From UBA7236 sp035439505 (GTDB lineage: Bacteria > Bacteroidota > Bacteroidia > Chitinophagales > BACL12), in the NCBI GenBank assembly GCA_035439505.1, contig DAORKJ010000072.1, positions 1 to 19,949 on the forward strand: a DNA stretch of 19,949 bases, given 5' to 3'. Of the stretch, positions 1 through 6,641 are shown piece after piece. The notes below the pieces were generated by a model. That model saw nothing but the letters and a program-made list of their open reading frames with translations. It had not been told where the DNA came from and ran no database searches. The position numbers and the translations under genes are program-made. Each line of letters begins with the position of its first letter. Position 1 is the first letter of the stretch.

Positions 1-37
1 GGGTTTTTTTATGCGTATTCGGTTATCATGTTATGAT

Positions 38-45
38 TATCTTTG
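38..45 (+). promoter_or_regulatory. Bacteroidota -7 promoter box (TATCTTTG)
   Basis: TATCTTTG matches the Bacteroidota primary sigma factor -7 consensus TAnnTTTG and lies 18 bases before the start codon at 64. No clear TTG -33 element is visible at the usual distance. The T-run at 4-10 at the window edge may be the tail of a terminator belonging to the previous gene. Confidence 0.5.
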
Positions 46-63
46 CCCTAAACATGATTGACT

Positions 64-591
64 ATGCAAATTCTAGGAGTAGGTTCTCGTATTAAACATC
101 CTGACCATGGGGTAGGAGTAGTAGTTGCCGTACATAAACGCGTGTACGATATATGTTTCATAGAAAAAGGAATTAAAGCAGTATTAAAAGATACTTCACT
201 CGAAATAATTGAAGCATTAGAAAGTGAATATAGTGTCAGCTTTAGTGAAGCAGAAGATGCCTTAATTAAAATATTACGCGAGTGGAGCGATGTTACCGAA
301 ATTATACACCTTGCCGATAAATGGGATGGAGGAACAATGGTATTACAACCTGCCGATAAAAGCCTGCAAGCCAAAGAGGTGCCTATCGATACATTTTTTC
401 ATAAAATAGTAATGCTCCGCGACCGCTTAAGGGTATTAGAACAAAAAATAAATGCGCATAATAAGTTGAGCGATTCAGAAAAAGTGGAAATGCAACAATA
501 CATTACCCGCATTTATGGCAGCCTTACAACCTTTAATGTGTTATTTAAATTGAAGGCAGATTATTTTGTTGGTGATTCATCGAAGGAATAA
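64..591 (+). CDS. Hypothetical protein with N-terminal SH3/Tudor-like segment
   Basis: This 175-residue cytoplasmic protein belongs to no family I can name. Residues 5-48 (GSRIKHPDHGVGVVVAV followed by short hydrophobic strands) resemble the small beta-barrel (Tudor/CarD/SH3-like) modules that begin G-x-R-V-x-H-x-x-x-G-x-G and occur at the ends of nucleic-acid enzymes such as UvrD; this is resemblance only. The rest is predicted mostly helical and charged, with a possible short coiled coil around 112-140. There is no signal peptide or membrane segment. I chose the ATG at 64; a TTG two codons earlier is possible. It ends 24 bases from the convergent DUF547 gene with no obvious terminator between them. 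Function unknown. Confidence 0.75.
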   Translation: MQILGVGSRIKHPDHGVGVVVAVHKRVYDICFIEKGIKAVLKDTSLEIIEALESEYSVSFSEAEDALIKILREWSDVTEIIHLADKWDGGTMVLQPADKSLQAKEVPIDTFFHKIVMLRDRLRVLEQKINAHNKLSDSEKVEMQQYITRIYGSLTTFNVLFKLKADYFVGDSSKE

Positions 592-615
592 TTACTAAAA
601 TAATCCCTTACCAAT

Positions 616-1377
616 TTATTTTCCGTTCAAATTCCAATCATAAGTATAATACTCAACTTTATAAGTATCCGGAATTTTATTGTCGCGATAGCTATTGATA
701 AAACTTAATGCACTGCCATTTGATTTTACAAAGTCAACACCATACCAATCGAATATCTGCGAAATTTTAACCACTTTATTGGTATTATCTACTTTGATAA
801 AAGAAGCATCATTCATTGCTTTTTTTGTCAACGCTGTTAACTGTGTTTCAACTGTAGATGGCATAAATGCTTCAGATGCAATTTTAGGACAACCTTTAGC
901 AGCACATACTAATGAAAAGTGAACGCGCGGATCGGGACGAAGTTTGTTATTTTCAATATCATTTAAAGTAGCATAGGTGCCGGCAACATTGTGTTTGGTA
1001 GCATCAAAAAATCCTTTTACATCTGTAGGTTTGGCAACCGGCATGTTTTTCACCACCGAATGTATCACAATAATATTGTAAGCGTTCAGGTAAAATGCTG
1101 TTTTGGAGTTTTTATCTGCATTACTTAAATCTGCAGCGCCAATAGTTTCATATAATTTTTGGATAGTTGTTCCTTCCGATTTTATTCCTGAATAATCTAC
1201 CTTACCATCGGTTGTGTATTTTATAAAGAAATTATTTGCCGCAGTAAAAAAATCATCTAAAGTGGCAGTTGATACAACTTCAACAATTGCATTTTCATTA
1301 GTGTCCGGAAAGTTGCTTGCCTGAGTGGGCAATGTTAAACCCAAAATAGAGCAGGTAATTACGAATAGTTTTTTCAT
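616..1377 (-). CDS. Exported DUF547 domain protein
   Basis: A protein of about 253 residues with a Sec signal peptide (MKKLFVITCSILGLTLPTQA), so it is periplasmic or exported. The body carries DUF547 hallmarks: AFYLNAYNIIVIHSVV near the middle, then a DIENNKLRPDPRVHF stretch, SLVCAAKGCP with two conserved cysteines, and SQIFDWYGVDF towards the end. DUF547 proteins are widespread in bacteria and plants and have no settled biochemical role. I prefer the ATG at 1377, which gives a clean signal peptide, over a TTG at 1386. It is divergent from the thioesterase gene at 1461 and appears to be a single-gene unit. Family assignment is firm; function is unknown. Confidence 0.88.
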   Translation of the reverse strand: MKKLFVITCSILGLTLPTQASNFPDTNENAIVEVVSTATLDDFFTAANNFFIKYTTDGKVDYSGIKSEGTTIQKLYETIGAADLSNADKNSKTAFYLNAYNIIVIHSVVKNMPVAKPTDVKGFFDATKHNVAGTYATLNDIENNKLRPDPRVHFSLVCAAKGCPKIASEAFMPSTVETQLTALTKKAMNDASFIKVDNTNKVVKISQIFDWYGVDFVKSNGSALSFINSYRDNKIPDTYKVEYYTYDWNLNGK

Positions 1378-1429
1378 TATATACAATAAGATAATAGTTT
1401 AACGTAAAGGGTTTTGATAAAGTTCGGCT

Positions 1430-1437
1430 TATTTTTG
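1430..1437 (+). promoter_or_regulatory. -7 promoter box for the thioesterase gene (TATTTTTG)
   Basis: TATTTTTG fits TAnnTTTG and lies 23 bases before the ATG at 1461. The nearest TTG upstream is only 13 bases away, so the -33 element is not convincing. Confidence 0.4.
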
Positions 1438-1460
1438 CATAACCTATCAAAAACTTTGCC

Positions 1461-1850
1461 ATGGACAGTTTACAAACAAGAATAGATAAATCGGTTACCC
1501 ATACCGTGAAAGCCATTTTCCCAAATACCACCAATCACTATGATACTTTATTTGGCGGTACAGCATTGATGTGGATGGATGAAGTAGCTTTTATCACAGC
1601 CACCAGGTTCAGTCGGCAAAAAATGGTAACGGTATCAAGCGACAGGGTAGACTTTAAAAAGCCGGTTCCTGCAGGTACTATTGCCGAATTAATTGCCAGG
1701 GTGAGCCACGTTGGTACCTCAAGTTTATTAATTAAAGTAGAAGTTTACCTCGAACAAATGTATTCCGACGACCGCGAAAAAGCTATGGAAGGCACTTTTA
1801 CATTCGTGGCAATTGACGAAAATAAACAACCGGTTAAAATCAGCTATTAA
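1461..1850 (+). CDS. Hotdog-fold acyl-CoA thioesterase (YciA/BFIT-like)
   Basis: A 129-residue single-hotdog enzyme expected to hydrolyse acyl-CoA to free acid and CoA in the cytoplasm. The signature FPNTTNHYDTLFGGTALMWM at 20-39 followed by DEVAFITATR is characteristic of the acyl-CoA hydrolase (YciA/BFIT/ACOT) branch; within it, N25-H27 and the GG-x-x-L-x-W-M-D segment line the active site of this branch. VTVSSDRVDFKKPVPAGT follows as usual. It is cytosolic with no signal peptide. A TAnnTTTG box lies just upstream. Its stop codon overlaps that of the convergent YbjQ gene within a shared TTAA. Chain-length preference cannot be read from the sequence. Confidence 0.9.
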   Translation: MDSLQTRIDKSVTHTVKAIFPNTTNHYDTLFGGTALMWMDEVAFITATRFSRQKMVTVSSDRVDFKKPVPAGTIAELIARVSHVGTSSLLIKVEVYLEQMYSDDREKAMEGTFTFVAIDENKQPVKISY

Positions 1851-2161
1851 CTCAATTTTACTGCAGTTCCGCTGGCAGTAACCATTAACATACCGTTTCT
1901 GATGGTTTCGTAATCCAGGTCAATGCCAACAATAGCATCCGCACCCATGGCAACCGCTTTGGCTGTCATTTCCGATAATGCAGTATCCTTTGCTTCGCGT
2001 AATACATCCTCATAAGCCCCTGAACGACCACCCACTACATCACGCACGCTGGCAAAAATGTCCCTGAACAGGTTGGCACCAATTATGGTCTCACCGGTTA
2101 TTATACCAAGATAGGCTGTAATTTGTTTGCCTTCTACATTATTGGTTGTTGTAACTATCAT
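1847..2161 (-). CDS. YbjQ/UPF0145 family protein
   Basis: A 104-residue cytosolic protein covering the whole YbjQ (UPF0145, formerly 'putative heavy-metal-binding') domain. Family features seen are the opening MIVTTTNNVEGKQI, the segment IGANLFRDIFASVRDVVGGR, the helix YEDVLREAKDTALSEM, and GADAIVGIDLDYE before a C-terminal strand. Structures known from the family are small oligomeric rings; the biochemical function is not established. Length is normal for the family. Its stop codon shares the TTAA at 1847-1850 with the convergent thioesterase. The start ATG follows an A-rich stretch without a Shine-Dalgarno sequence, which is normal for Bacteroidota. Confidence 0.9.
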   Translation of the reverse strand: MIVTTTNNVEGKQITAYLGIITGETIIGANLFRDIFASVRDVVGGRSGAYEDVLREAKDTALSEMTAKAVAMGADAIVGIDLDYETIRNGMLMVTASGTAVKLS

Positions 2162-2255
2162 TGTTTTTGTCTTTTTTATACTATAAATCTACTATTCTTG
2201 TTGATAATACTAATAGACGTAATAAGCGGAAATATATTTTCGTTAAAGGTTTTTG

Positions 2256-2263
2256 TATATTTG
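2256..2263 (+). promoter_or_regulatory. -7 promoter box for the small lipoprotein (TATATTTG)
   Basis: TATATTTG is a full match to TAnnTTTG and lies 17 bases before the ATG at 2281. No clean TTG is seen at the -33 position. Confidence 0.5.
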
Positions 2264-2280
2264 TAACCTAAACGAGAAAC

Positions 2281-2505
2281 ATGAAAAGATTATTCTTCCT
2301 CACTATAATCCTTACAGGCATTAGCTTTATGGTGTCGTCATGTGAAAAATGTACTGTTTGCACAGCTTCTTCACTAGCAGGAGAATCAGTTGACGAATAT
2401 TGTGGTAACGAACTGGATGTTCGCGATTTTGAAGATTTTTTTATCGATAGCGTTTCTGATATCGAACAGGCTGCTTACTGCGAGCGCGGTCCTTATGATG
2501 AATAA
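2281..2505 (+). CDS. Small cysteine-rich lipoprotein
   Basis: A 74-residue predicted lipoprotein. Residues 1-20 form a signal peptide ending in a lipobox (MVSSC, Cys21). The mature part is short, acidic and carries five more cysteines (C24 and C27 as C-x-x-C, then C41 and C67 with the lipobox Cys close by), suggesting disulfides or metal binding in the envelope. Small lipoproteins with a Cys pair right after the lipid anchor recur in Bacteroidota, but I cannot name a family. A perfect -7 box upstream supports expression. The last 13 bases overlap the convergent DUF3137 gene. Confidence 0.7.
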   Translation: MKRLFFLTIILTGISFMVSSCEKCTVCTASSLAGESVDEYCGNELDVRDFEDFFIDSVSDIEQAAYCERGPYDE

Positions 2506-3380
2506 TTTACCGTTGTTGCGCAATTAAATAAAAATTGCAAATCACTGTAATACGTTTCCATCGACTTTGTATCAAACACAGTCTTAAAGATACTGGGATT
2601 GAAATAATTAAATCCTCCCGGATTAATTATCGCAATCATCATGGTATTTGCATCAACTCCCATCTTTACTTGCTTGTGATTCTGTACTGTATAATTGCTT
2701 AATAGTTGAGCATGTTGATTGACAAATTGAATGTTTTTGTCGGTTAATGATTTCGACCAATAATACACCTTATTTTGCCAGTTGCCATGTTGTAAATTCG
2801 GTTGGGCTTGTAAAGCAAGAAGTAAATCTTGTTCGTTGGTGCTCATCTCCACTGGTGCTAAATTATTTGTAGCATTTTCAACTTTTGCTACCAAACCATT
2901 AAAAATATGTTTGGCATCACTTCGCACATGGTCGGTGTTTTTCCAATGACAATAAATTTCGGATATCCGGATAGCGGTTTGATCAATTTCTCCGTAAATT
3001 AAATTCTTCCCGGAAAAATAATCCGGTTTTGCATTTATCAAACCTGTAGCAGCAATTTCACTTAGTTTGAGGTGGCTCTGGTAATCAATTTGTAATGCAG
3101 GATGAATTAATCCAACGGTATTTTTGGTAATAGTCTCAATAAAACTCTTTTCAAACTTACTCACCGGAATCCCATACCAATTGGTATACACCAAAACAAA
3201 CAAAATTATTATCGCAACCGCAATCGACATCCAAGTAATGGCTTCGATAATTAATCCGATAAATAACACGGTACCAATAACGGTGTAGTTCAGTCGAATT
3301 TTTTTTCTGATGGATTCTACCTGATTTAATCCTGCAATCAATTGTGCAGTTGTAGAAGGAGTTATAGATGGAGCAACCAT
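2493..3380 (-). CDS. DUF3137 (galanin-like) membrane protein
   Basis: About 295 residues. Two adjacent transmembrane helices at roughly 32-48 and 50-68 (separated by a Trp-containing turn) are followed by a large cytoplasmic domain. The DUF3137 hallmark is the strand pair FSGKNLIYGEIDQTAIRISE, the 'phi-G-x-D/N-L-phi-x-G-x-I-x-x-T-x-I-x-x-S-E' pattern, and the C-terminal YYSDLQFLFN is also typical. Family function is unknown. I chose the ATG at 3380, ten bases after the stop of the preceding thioesterase gene; a TTG at 3410 would overlap that gene. It is the last gene of the penicillin-binding-protein operon and overlaps the convergent small lipoprotein by 13 bases. Confidence 0.8.
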   Translation of the reverse strand: MVAPSITPSTTAQLIAGLNQVESIRKKIRLNYTVIGTVLFIGLIIEAITWMSIAVAIIILFVLVYTNWYGIPVSKFEKSFIETITKNTVGLIHPALQIDYQSHLKLSEIAATGLINAKPDYFSGKNLIYGEIDQTAIRISEIYCHWKNTDHVRSDAKHIFNGLVAKVENATNNLAPVEMSTNEQDLLLALQAQPNLQHGNWQNKVYYWSKSLTDKNIQFVNQHAQLLSNYTVQNHKQVKMGVDANTMMIAIINPGGFNYFNPSIFKTVFDTKSMETYYSDLQFLFNCATTVNYSS

Positions 3381-3390
3381 ATGTTGTTGA

Positions 3391-3816
3391 TTATCTTTTT
3401 CTGATAGCAACTGTAAGTCTGCTGGTACAAATTAATTGATGTTTTTCATCTGTTATTGTAATCTGCCATACATGTAAACTACCACCAATATGTAATGGTT
3501 CCGTTTTACCGTACACAAATCCAGATTTAACACTTTTTACATGATTAGCATTTATTTCTATACCTAAAGAAATAAATTTATCGTGGTCAATAACTAATGC
3601 CGCTGCAACACTGCCAATTGTTTCGGCCAGTGCCACTGATGCCCCACCATGCAATAATCCATAAGGCTGGTGAGTGCGATGATCCACCGGCATTTTCGCT
3701 ATTAAATAATTTTCACCAAGTTCAATAAACTCGATACCAATATGTTCGCCAAGAGTATTTTTATTCCAATGGCTGAAATCGGATAAGGAAAGATTTTTAT
3801 TGAACCAAATAGCCAT
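3391..3816 (-). CDS. menI: MenI/YdiI-like hotdog thioesterase
   Basis: A 141-residue hotdog thioesterase closely resembling E. coli YdiI/MenI, which hydrolyses 1,4-dihydroxy-2-naphthoyl-CoA in menaquinone synthesis. Characteristic blocks are MPVDHRTHQPYGLLHGGAS and ALAETIGSVAA, containing the catalytic Glu (E65 from this start), then GIEINANHVKSVKSGFVYG, PLHIGGSLHVWQI and a final CTSRLTVA. The ATG at 3816 begins right after the stop of the penicillin-binding protein gene; an in-frame GTG at 3834 lies inside that gene and is less likely. Bacteroidota respire with menaquinone, so a MenI role fits, but paralogous enzymes of this family accept other acyl-CoAs, and no other men gene is nearby. Confidence 0.82.
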   Translation of the reverse strand: MAIWFNKNLSLSDFSHWNKNTLGEHIGIEFIELGENYLIAKMPVDHRTHQPYGLLHGGASVALAETIGSVAAALVIDHDKFISLGIEINANHVKSVKSGFVYGKTEPLHIGGSLHVWQITITDEKHQLICTSRLTVAIRKR

Positions 3817-3817
3817 A

Positions 3818-5899
3818 TTATTTTCCTTCAGCACCGGGATATTTAGGTAATAAACTATCCTGACCTGTTTTGTTTAAAAATTCTTTGATATTATTAATGA
3901 GACTCGGAATAAAACCTATTGAGTCGGCACTTATCGAATCCGGAATCCACATATCACAACTAAGGTTAGCCATCACTGAATCAGGTGGCGCAGTAAATCC
4001 TCCGGTAACATATCGCCTTGTTTCACTATCTCTGCTGCTTTTATACATAAACTTGCCAAATATCGGTAGTGCAGTTGCGGCTCCCTGACCTAATCCTGTT
4101 GACCTCCATCTGATGGCAGGATCTTCAGCACCAACCCATGCACCTGCAACAATTCTGGAATTATATCCTATAAACCAACCATCNNNNNNNNNNNNNNNNN
4201 NNNNNNNNNNNNNNNNNNNNNNNNNNNNNNNNNNNNNNNNNNNNNNNNNNNNNNNNNNNNNNNNNNNNNNNNNNNNNNNNNNNCCCATCATGGAGTAGTA
4301 TCCACCATATTCGCCGCTGGAATTGCCCGGTGTCCATCCATATTTGTCGTAAGTAATTTTTTGATTGGGGAAATACTCACAAGGGCTTATACCTTGTTCT
4401 ATTGCAGTAGCATATACAATCGGTTTAAATGTACTGCCAACCTGTCGTTTACTTTTAACATGGTCGTATTTGAAAAAACGATGGTCAATACCACCAACCC
4501 ATGCTAATACATAACCTGTTTTCGGTTCCATTGCGAAAAATCCGGTATGCATAAATCGCAAGTGATGTTTCAAAGAATCGTTAGGGGTGATAATGGAATC
4601 TTTTGGACCATCCCAGGTGAAAATTGTGGTTTCAACAGGTTCGTCAAACATTTTAGTGATGCCTTTGTCGCTGTACCCCTGAGCTTTTAACCCGGTGTAT
4701 CTGCTGCTGCGTTTTCGAGAAGCGGCAACAACATCGGCTTTACTGTTTTTCCAGGGCTCTGTTTTACCCCAGCTTTTATCAAATTGGGTTTGCAAATAGG
4801 CCATATGTTCCTGCATTGCTGCTTCGGCATATCCTTGTAATTTACCGTTAATGGTCGTGTATATTTTTAGACCATCTTTATAAATATCCCATTCTGTGCC
4901 ATCAGGTTTTGGATTTTCTTTTGCCCACTTGGTTAATTCACCTTTCAAAAATTCACGGAAATATGGTGCCAAACCTTCACTTGCATTTTCACGTCGATAG
5001 TTTAATGTTAAAGGCAAACTTTTAAGGCTATCTGCTTCTCCTTGTGTTAGGTATTTATTTTCATGTTGCACCATGAGGTTTAAAACGGTATTTCTCCTGA
5101 TTAATGAGGCATCCGGATTTAAACGCGGATTATAAGTAGTATTGGCTTTTAAAAGGCCGACTAAAACAGCACTTTGTTCTATGGTGAGGTCCTTTGGTGC
5201 GCAATTAAAAAAACGTAAGGATCCGGCTTCAATTCCATAACAATCTTCCCCGAAAGGCACGGTATTAAAATACAAGGTTAGTATTTGTTCTTTTTCGTAA
5301 ACGTCTTCCAGGCGACCGGCAATAATCATCTCCCTAAATTTATTTACCGGCATTGACAAAGCGCCGTAATCCTTCCGCATATAAAGGTTTTTGGCCAATT
5401 GTTGGGTGATGGTGCTTCCGCCACCTGCATCATCATTCAATATGATAGACATAATGAGTACCCGCATAAAACTCACAAAATCTACGCCCTTATGCTCATA
5501 AAAACGACTATCCTCGGTGGAAACCAGTGCATTGATAAGATGTGGAGGTAAATCCTCAAACTCTGCATTGGTGCGGTTTTGAATGAAATATTTACCTAAT
5601 AAAATACTATCCTGACTATACACTTCTGAAGCCGTATAATTATTTACAGCTTTCAGCTCCGATTTACCGGGGACTATACCGAATGCACCTACTAAAATCA
5701 ATAAATACAACACGAATAAACACCCGGCAACTGCTGCCATTGATCGCAATGAAATGCGTAATACTTTAACAGGGTAGGGGTATACCGAGGCGATTTCGCC
5801 AATGTATTTCCCTATATATTTTTGGTAATAAGGGCTCAAAGGCTTGGTAATAGCAGAAAATACTTTTTGTAATAAGGGTTGTTTTTCGCCTGAATCCAT
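3818..5899 (-). CDS. Class A penicillin-binding protein (PBP1A type), broken by assembly gap
   Basis: A bifunctional peptidoglycan synthase anchored in the inner membrane. After a cytoplasmic N-terminus and one membrane helix (about 50-73) comes a GT51 glycosyltransferase domain with EDSRFYEHKG (catalytic Glu about 128), GGGSTITQQLAKNLY (158-172), the R-E-x-x-x-A-x-x-L-E helix and the YFNTVPFGEDCYGIEAG segment. The transpeptidase domain begins with the nucleophile motif VGSTFKP (Ser489, Lys492). The 100-N gap then removes the expected SxN and KTG motifs; the sequence resumes at DGWFIGYNSRIVAGAW, which normally follows KTG closely. About 660 residues are visible, short for this class. The ATG at 5899 is preferred over a TTG at 5905. 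First gene of an operon with menI (one base apart) and DUF3137. Confidence 0.95.
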   Translation of the reverse strand: MDSGEKQPLLQKVFSAITKPLSPYYQKYIGKYIGEIASVYPYPVKVLRISLRSMAAVAGCLFVLYLLILVGAFGIVPGKSELKAVNNYTASEVYSQDSILLGKYFIQNRTNAEFEDLPPHLINALVSTEDSRFYEHKGVDFVSFMRVLIMSIILNDDAGGGSTITQQLAKNLYMRKDYGALSMPVNKFREMIIAGRLEDVYEKEQILTLYFNTVPFGEDCYGIEAGSLRFFNCAPKDLTIEQSAVLVGLLKANTTYNPRLNPDASLIRRNTVLNLMVQHENKYLTQGEADSLKSLPLTLNYRRENASEGLAPYFREFLKGELTKWAKENPKPDGTEWDIYKDGLKIYTTINGKLQGYAEAAMQEHMAYLQTQFDKSWGKTEPWKNSKADVVAASRKRSSRYTGLKAQGYSDKGITKMFDEPVETTIFTWDGPKDSIITPNDSLKHHLRFMHTGFFAMEPKTGYVLAWVGGIDHRFFKYDHVKSKRQVGSTFKPIVYATAIEQGISPCEYFPNQKITYDKYGWTPGNSSGEYGGYYSMMXXXXXXXXXXXXXXXXXXXXXXXXXXXXXXXXXXDGWFIGYNSRIVAGAWVGAEDPAIRWRSTGLGQGAATALPIFGKFMYKSSRDSETRRYVTGGFTAPPDSVMANLSCDMWIPDSISADSIGFIPSLINNIKEFLNKTGQDSLLPKYPGAEGK
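4184..4283. other. Assembly gap (100 N)
   Basis: Exactly 100 unknown bases inside the transpeptidase domain of the penicillin-binding protein gene. The round number indicates a placeholder of arbitrary size. Judging by the missing SxN and KTG motif region, the true missing length is probably several hundred bases, so the open frame across the gap is a coincidence. Confidence 0.98.
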
Positions 5900-5902
5900 A
5901 TG

Positions 5903-5910
5903 CAAATGTA
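5903..5910 (-). promoter_or_regulatory. -7 promoter box abutting the PBP start (TACATTTG)
   Basis: On the minus strand TACATTTG matches TAnnTTTG and ends only three bases before the ATG at 5899. If used, transcription would begin at or within a few bases of the start codon, giving a leaderless or near-leaderless mRNA. No TTG -33 element is visible, so a chance match is possible. Confidence 0.35.
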
Positions 5911-5932
5911 TGATTGAAAATTGTTTTTTTAA

Positions 5933-5945
5933 GCATAAAAAGGCC
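5933..5945. repeat. 13-bp direct repeat, copy 1 (copy 2 at 6511-6523)
   Basis: GCATAAAAAGGCC occurs here and again at 6511-6523 in the same orientation. Both copies form the T-run and outer stem of minus-strand terminator hairpins, and together they bracket the Ile-rich ORF at 5990-6469. They suggest duplication of a terminator unit. Confidence 0.7.
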
Positions 5946-5980
5946 GGGAACTTTTATCGTTGGACATCAGTTCACGGCCT
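5937..5980 (-). terminator. Intrinsic terminator after the Ile-rich ORF
   Basis: Arms 5941-5952 and 5969-5980 pair over 12 bp with one mismatch around a 16-base loop; read on the minus strand the stem ends in GGCC followed by TTTTT. It begins nine bases after the stop of the ORF at 5990 and ends about 40 bases before the penicillin-binding protein gene. Confidence 0.7.
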
Positions 5981-5989
5981 CTGGCTGAT

Positions 5990-6469
5990 TTATTCGGGTA
6001 GTAAATCGCCATACCCGACTCGGGAGCAGATACTTTTTGGGTGATTGGCACTACTATTTTTTGTAATTAGAAATAGTTCACTCAACACCACAGTTATTGC
6101 AATTGTTACAACTAAACCAATTGTTATAATGATAGTAATTTCGTTGATTATTAATGCTGTTTGAAAAGTCAAAATAGCAATAATAATTGCAGCTAATTGA
6201 CTATTGATTATATACATATAAATTTCATACTTGTATAAAATTTTAATGATATCAATTATAGTTACAATTAATTCGTCTAAATAATTTTCAATAACTTTTC
6301 CAATAGCCATACCAATTACCACATTAATTAATTTAATGATGGCATTTTTTTTCATGGTATCAACAATTGTAGTAATTGCCTCCACTAATTCAGTAATGAT
6401 ACTAATTGTTTTATTGTACCTTTTAATTAAGGCAATTAATATCATGATGGTTAATTTAATATTTTTCAT
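5990..6469 (-). CDS. Unrecognised isoleucine-rich membrane protein (uncertain ORF)
   Basis: From the ATG at 6469 this ORF encodes 159 residues, of which about 40 are isoleucine. Residues 1-85 form amphipathic-looking helices with Ile/Leu spaced every three to four positions and scattered Lys/Glu. Two strongly hydrophobic stretches follow (about 83-107 and 110-133), separated by an INEIT turn. The last 24 residues (from TKNSSANHPK to VGYGDLLPE) have a quite different composition and are encoded by more G+C-rich DNA. The frame is open for 480 bases in very A+T-rich DNA, and it is bounded by minus-strand terminators, which supports a gene. The extreme Ile content and lack of a recognisable family argue caution. 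The upstream ATG-less extension to 6514 would overlap a terminator and is unlikely. Confidence 0.4.
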   Translation of the reverse strand: MKNIKLTIMILIALIKRYNKTISIITELVEAITTIVDTMKKNAIIKLINVVIGMAIGKVIENYLDELIVTIIDIIKILYKYEIYMYIINSQLAAIIIAILTFQTALIINEITIIITIGLVVTIAITVVLSELFLITKNSSANHPKSICSRVGYGDLLPE

Positions 6470-6515
6470 AAAAATTATTTCAGCTTTGAGGTAAATAATG
6501 AATTTACCGGGCATA

Positions 6516-6546
6516 AAAAGGCCCGGAATGCACCATACATCCGGGC
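6516..6546 (-). terminator. Intrinsic terminator downstream of the 17-codon ORF
   Basis: GCCCGGA at 6521-6527 pairs perfectly with TCCGGGC at 6540-6546 around a 12-base loop; on the minus strand it is followed by CTTTTT. A further CCGGGC at 6507-6512 can pair with the same 6521-6526 arm, so two exclusive hairpins are possible. It lies 24 bases after the stop of the short ORF and about 45 before the ATG of the Ile-rich ORF. Confidence 0.75.
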
Positions 6547-6570
6547 TGTAAATAATTTTTATTTCAGCGG

Positions 6571-6624
6571 TTATGCAGTGCAGGCGGCCGTTTCGGCGTG
6601 TAAGAAGTCGTTTAGTTTTTGCAT
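6571..6624 (-). CDS. 17-residue micropeptide candidate (leader peptide?)
   Basis: A complete short ORF reading MQKLNDFLHAETAACTA then TAA. It sits between two terminator hairpins (6642-6667 upstream, 6516-6546 downstream) and is clearly more G+C-rich than the surrounding DNA. There is no space for its own promoter between the upstream hairpin and the ATG, so it would depend on read-through from the promoter at 6738-6769. It could be a leader peptide of an attenuator controlling the Ile-rich ORF, a precursor of a secreted or modified peptide (its last seven residues are ETAACTA), or chance. I recognise no family. Confidence 0.3.
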   Translation of the reverse strand: MQKLNDFLHAETAACTA

Positions 6625-6641
6625 ATTCTATTATTTAAATT

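Noticed and set aside
1..10. T-run at the window start as a terminator
   Set aside because: GGG followed by Ts could be the end of a hairpin, but the other arm lies outside the window.
48..374. Minus-strand 108-codon frame opposite the first gene
   Set aside because: Antisense shadow with Ser/Ile-rich composition and no start context; the plus-strand gene has a promoter and better composition.
4113..4298. Plus-strand open frame across the N-gap
   Set aside because: It exists only because N codons read as open; it is antisense to the penicillin-binding protein.
5990..6025. VGYGD at the end of the Ile-rich ORF resembles the potassium-channel selectivity filter
   Set aside because: The filter should sit between a pore helix and a second membrane helix; here it is seven residues from the C-terminus, with no pore-helix pattern (T-x-T-T) before it, so the match is taken as chance.
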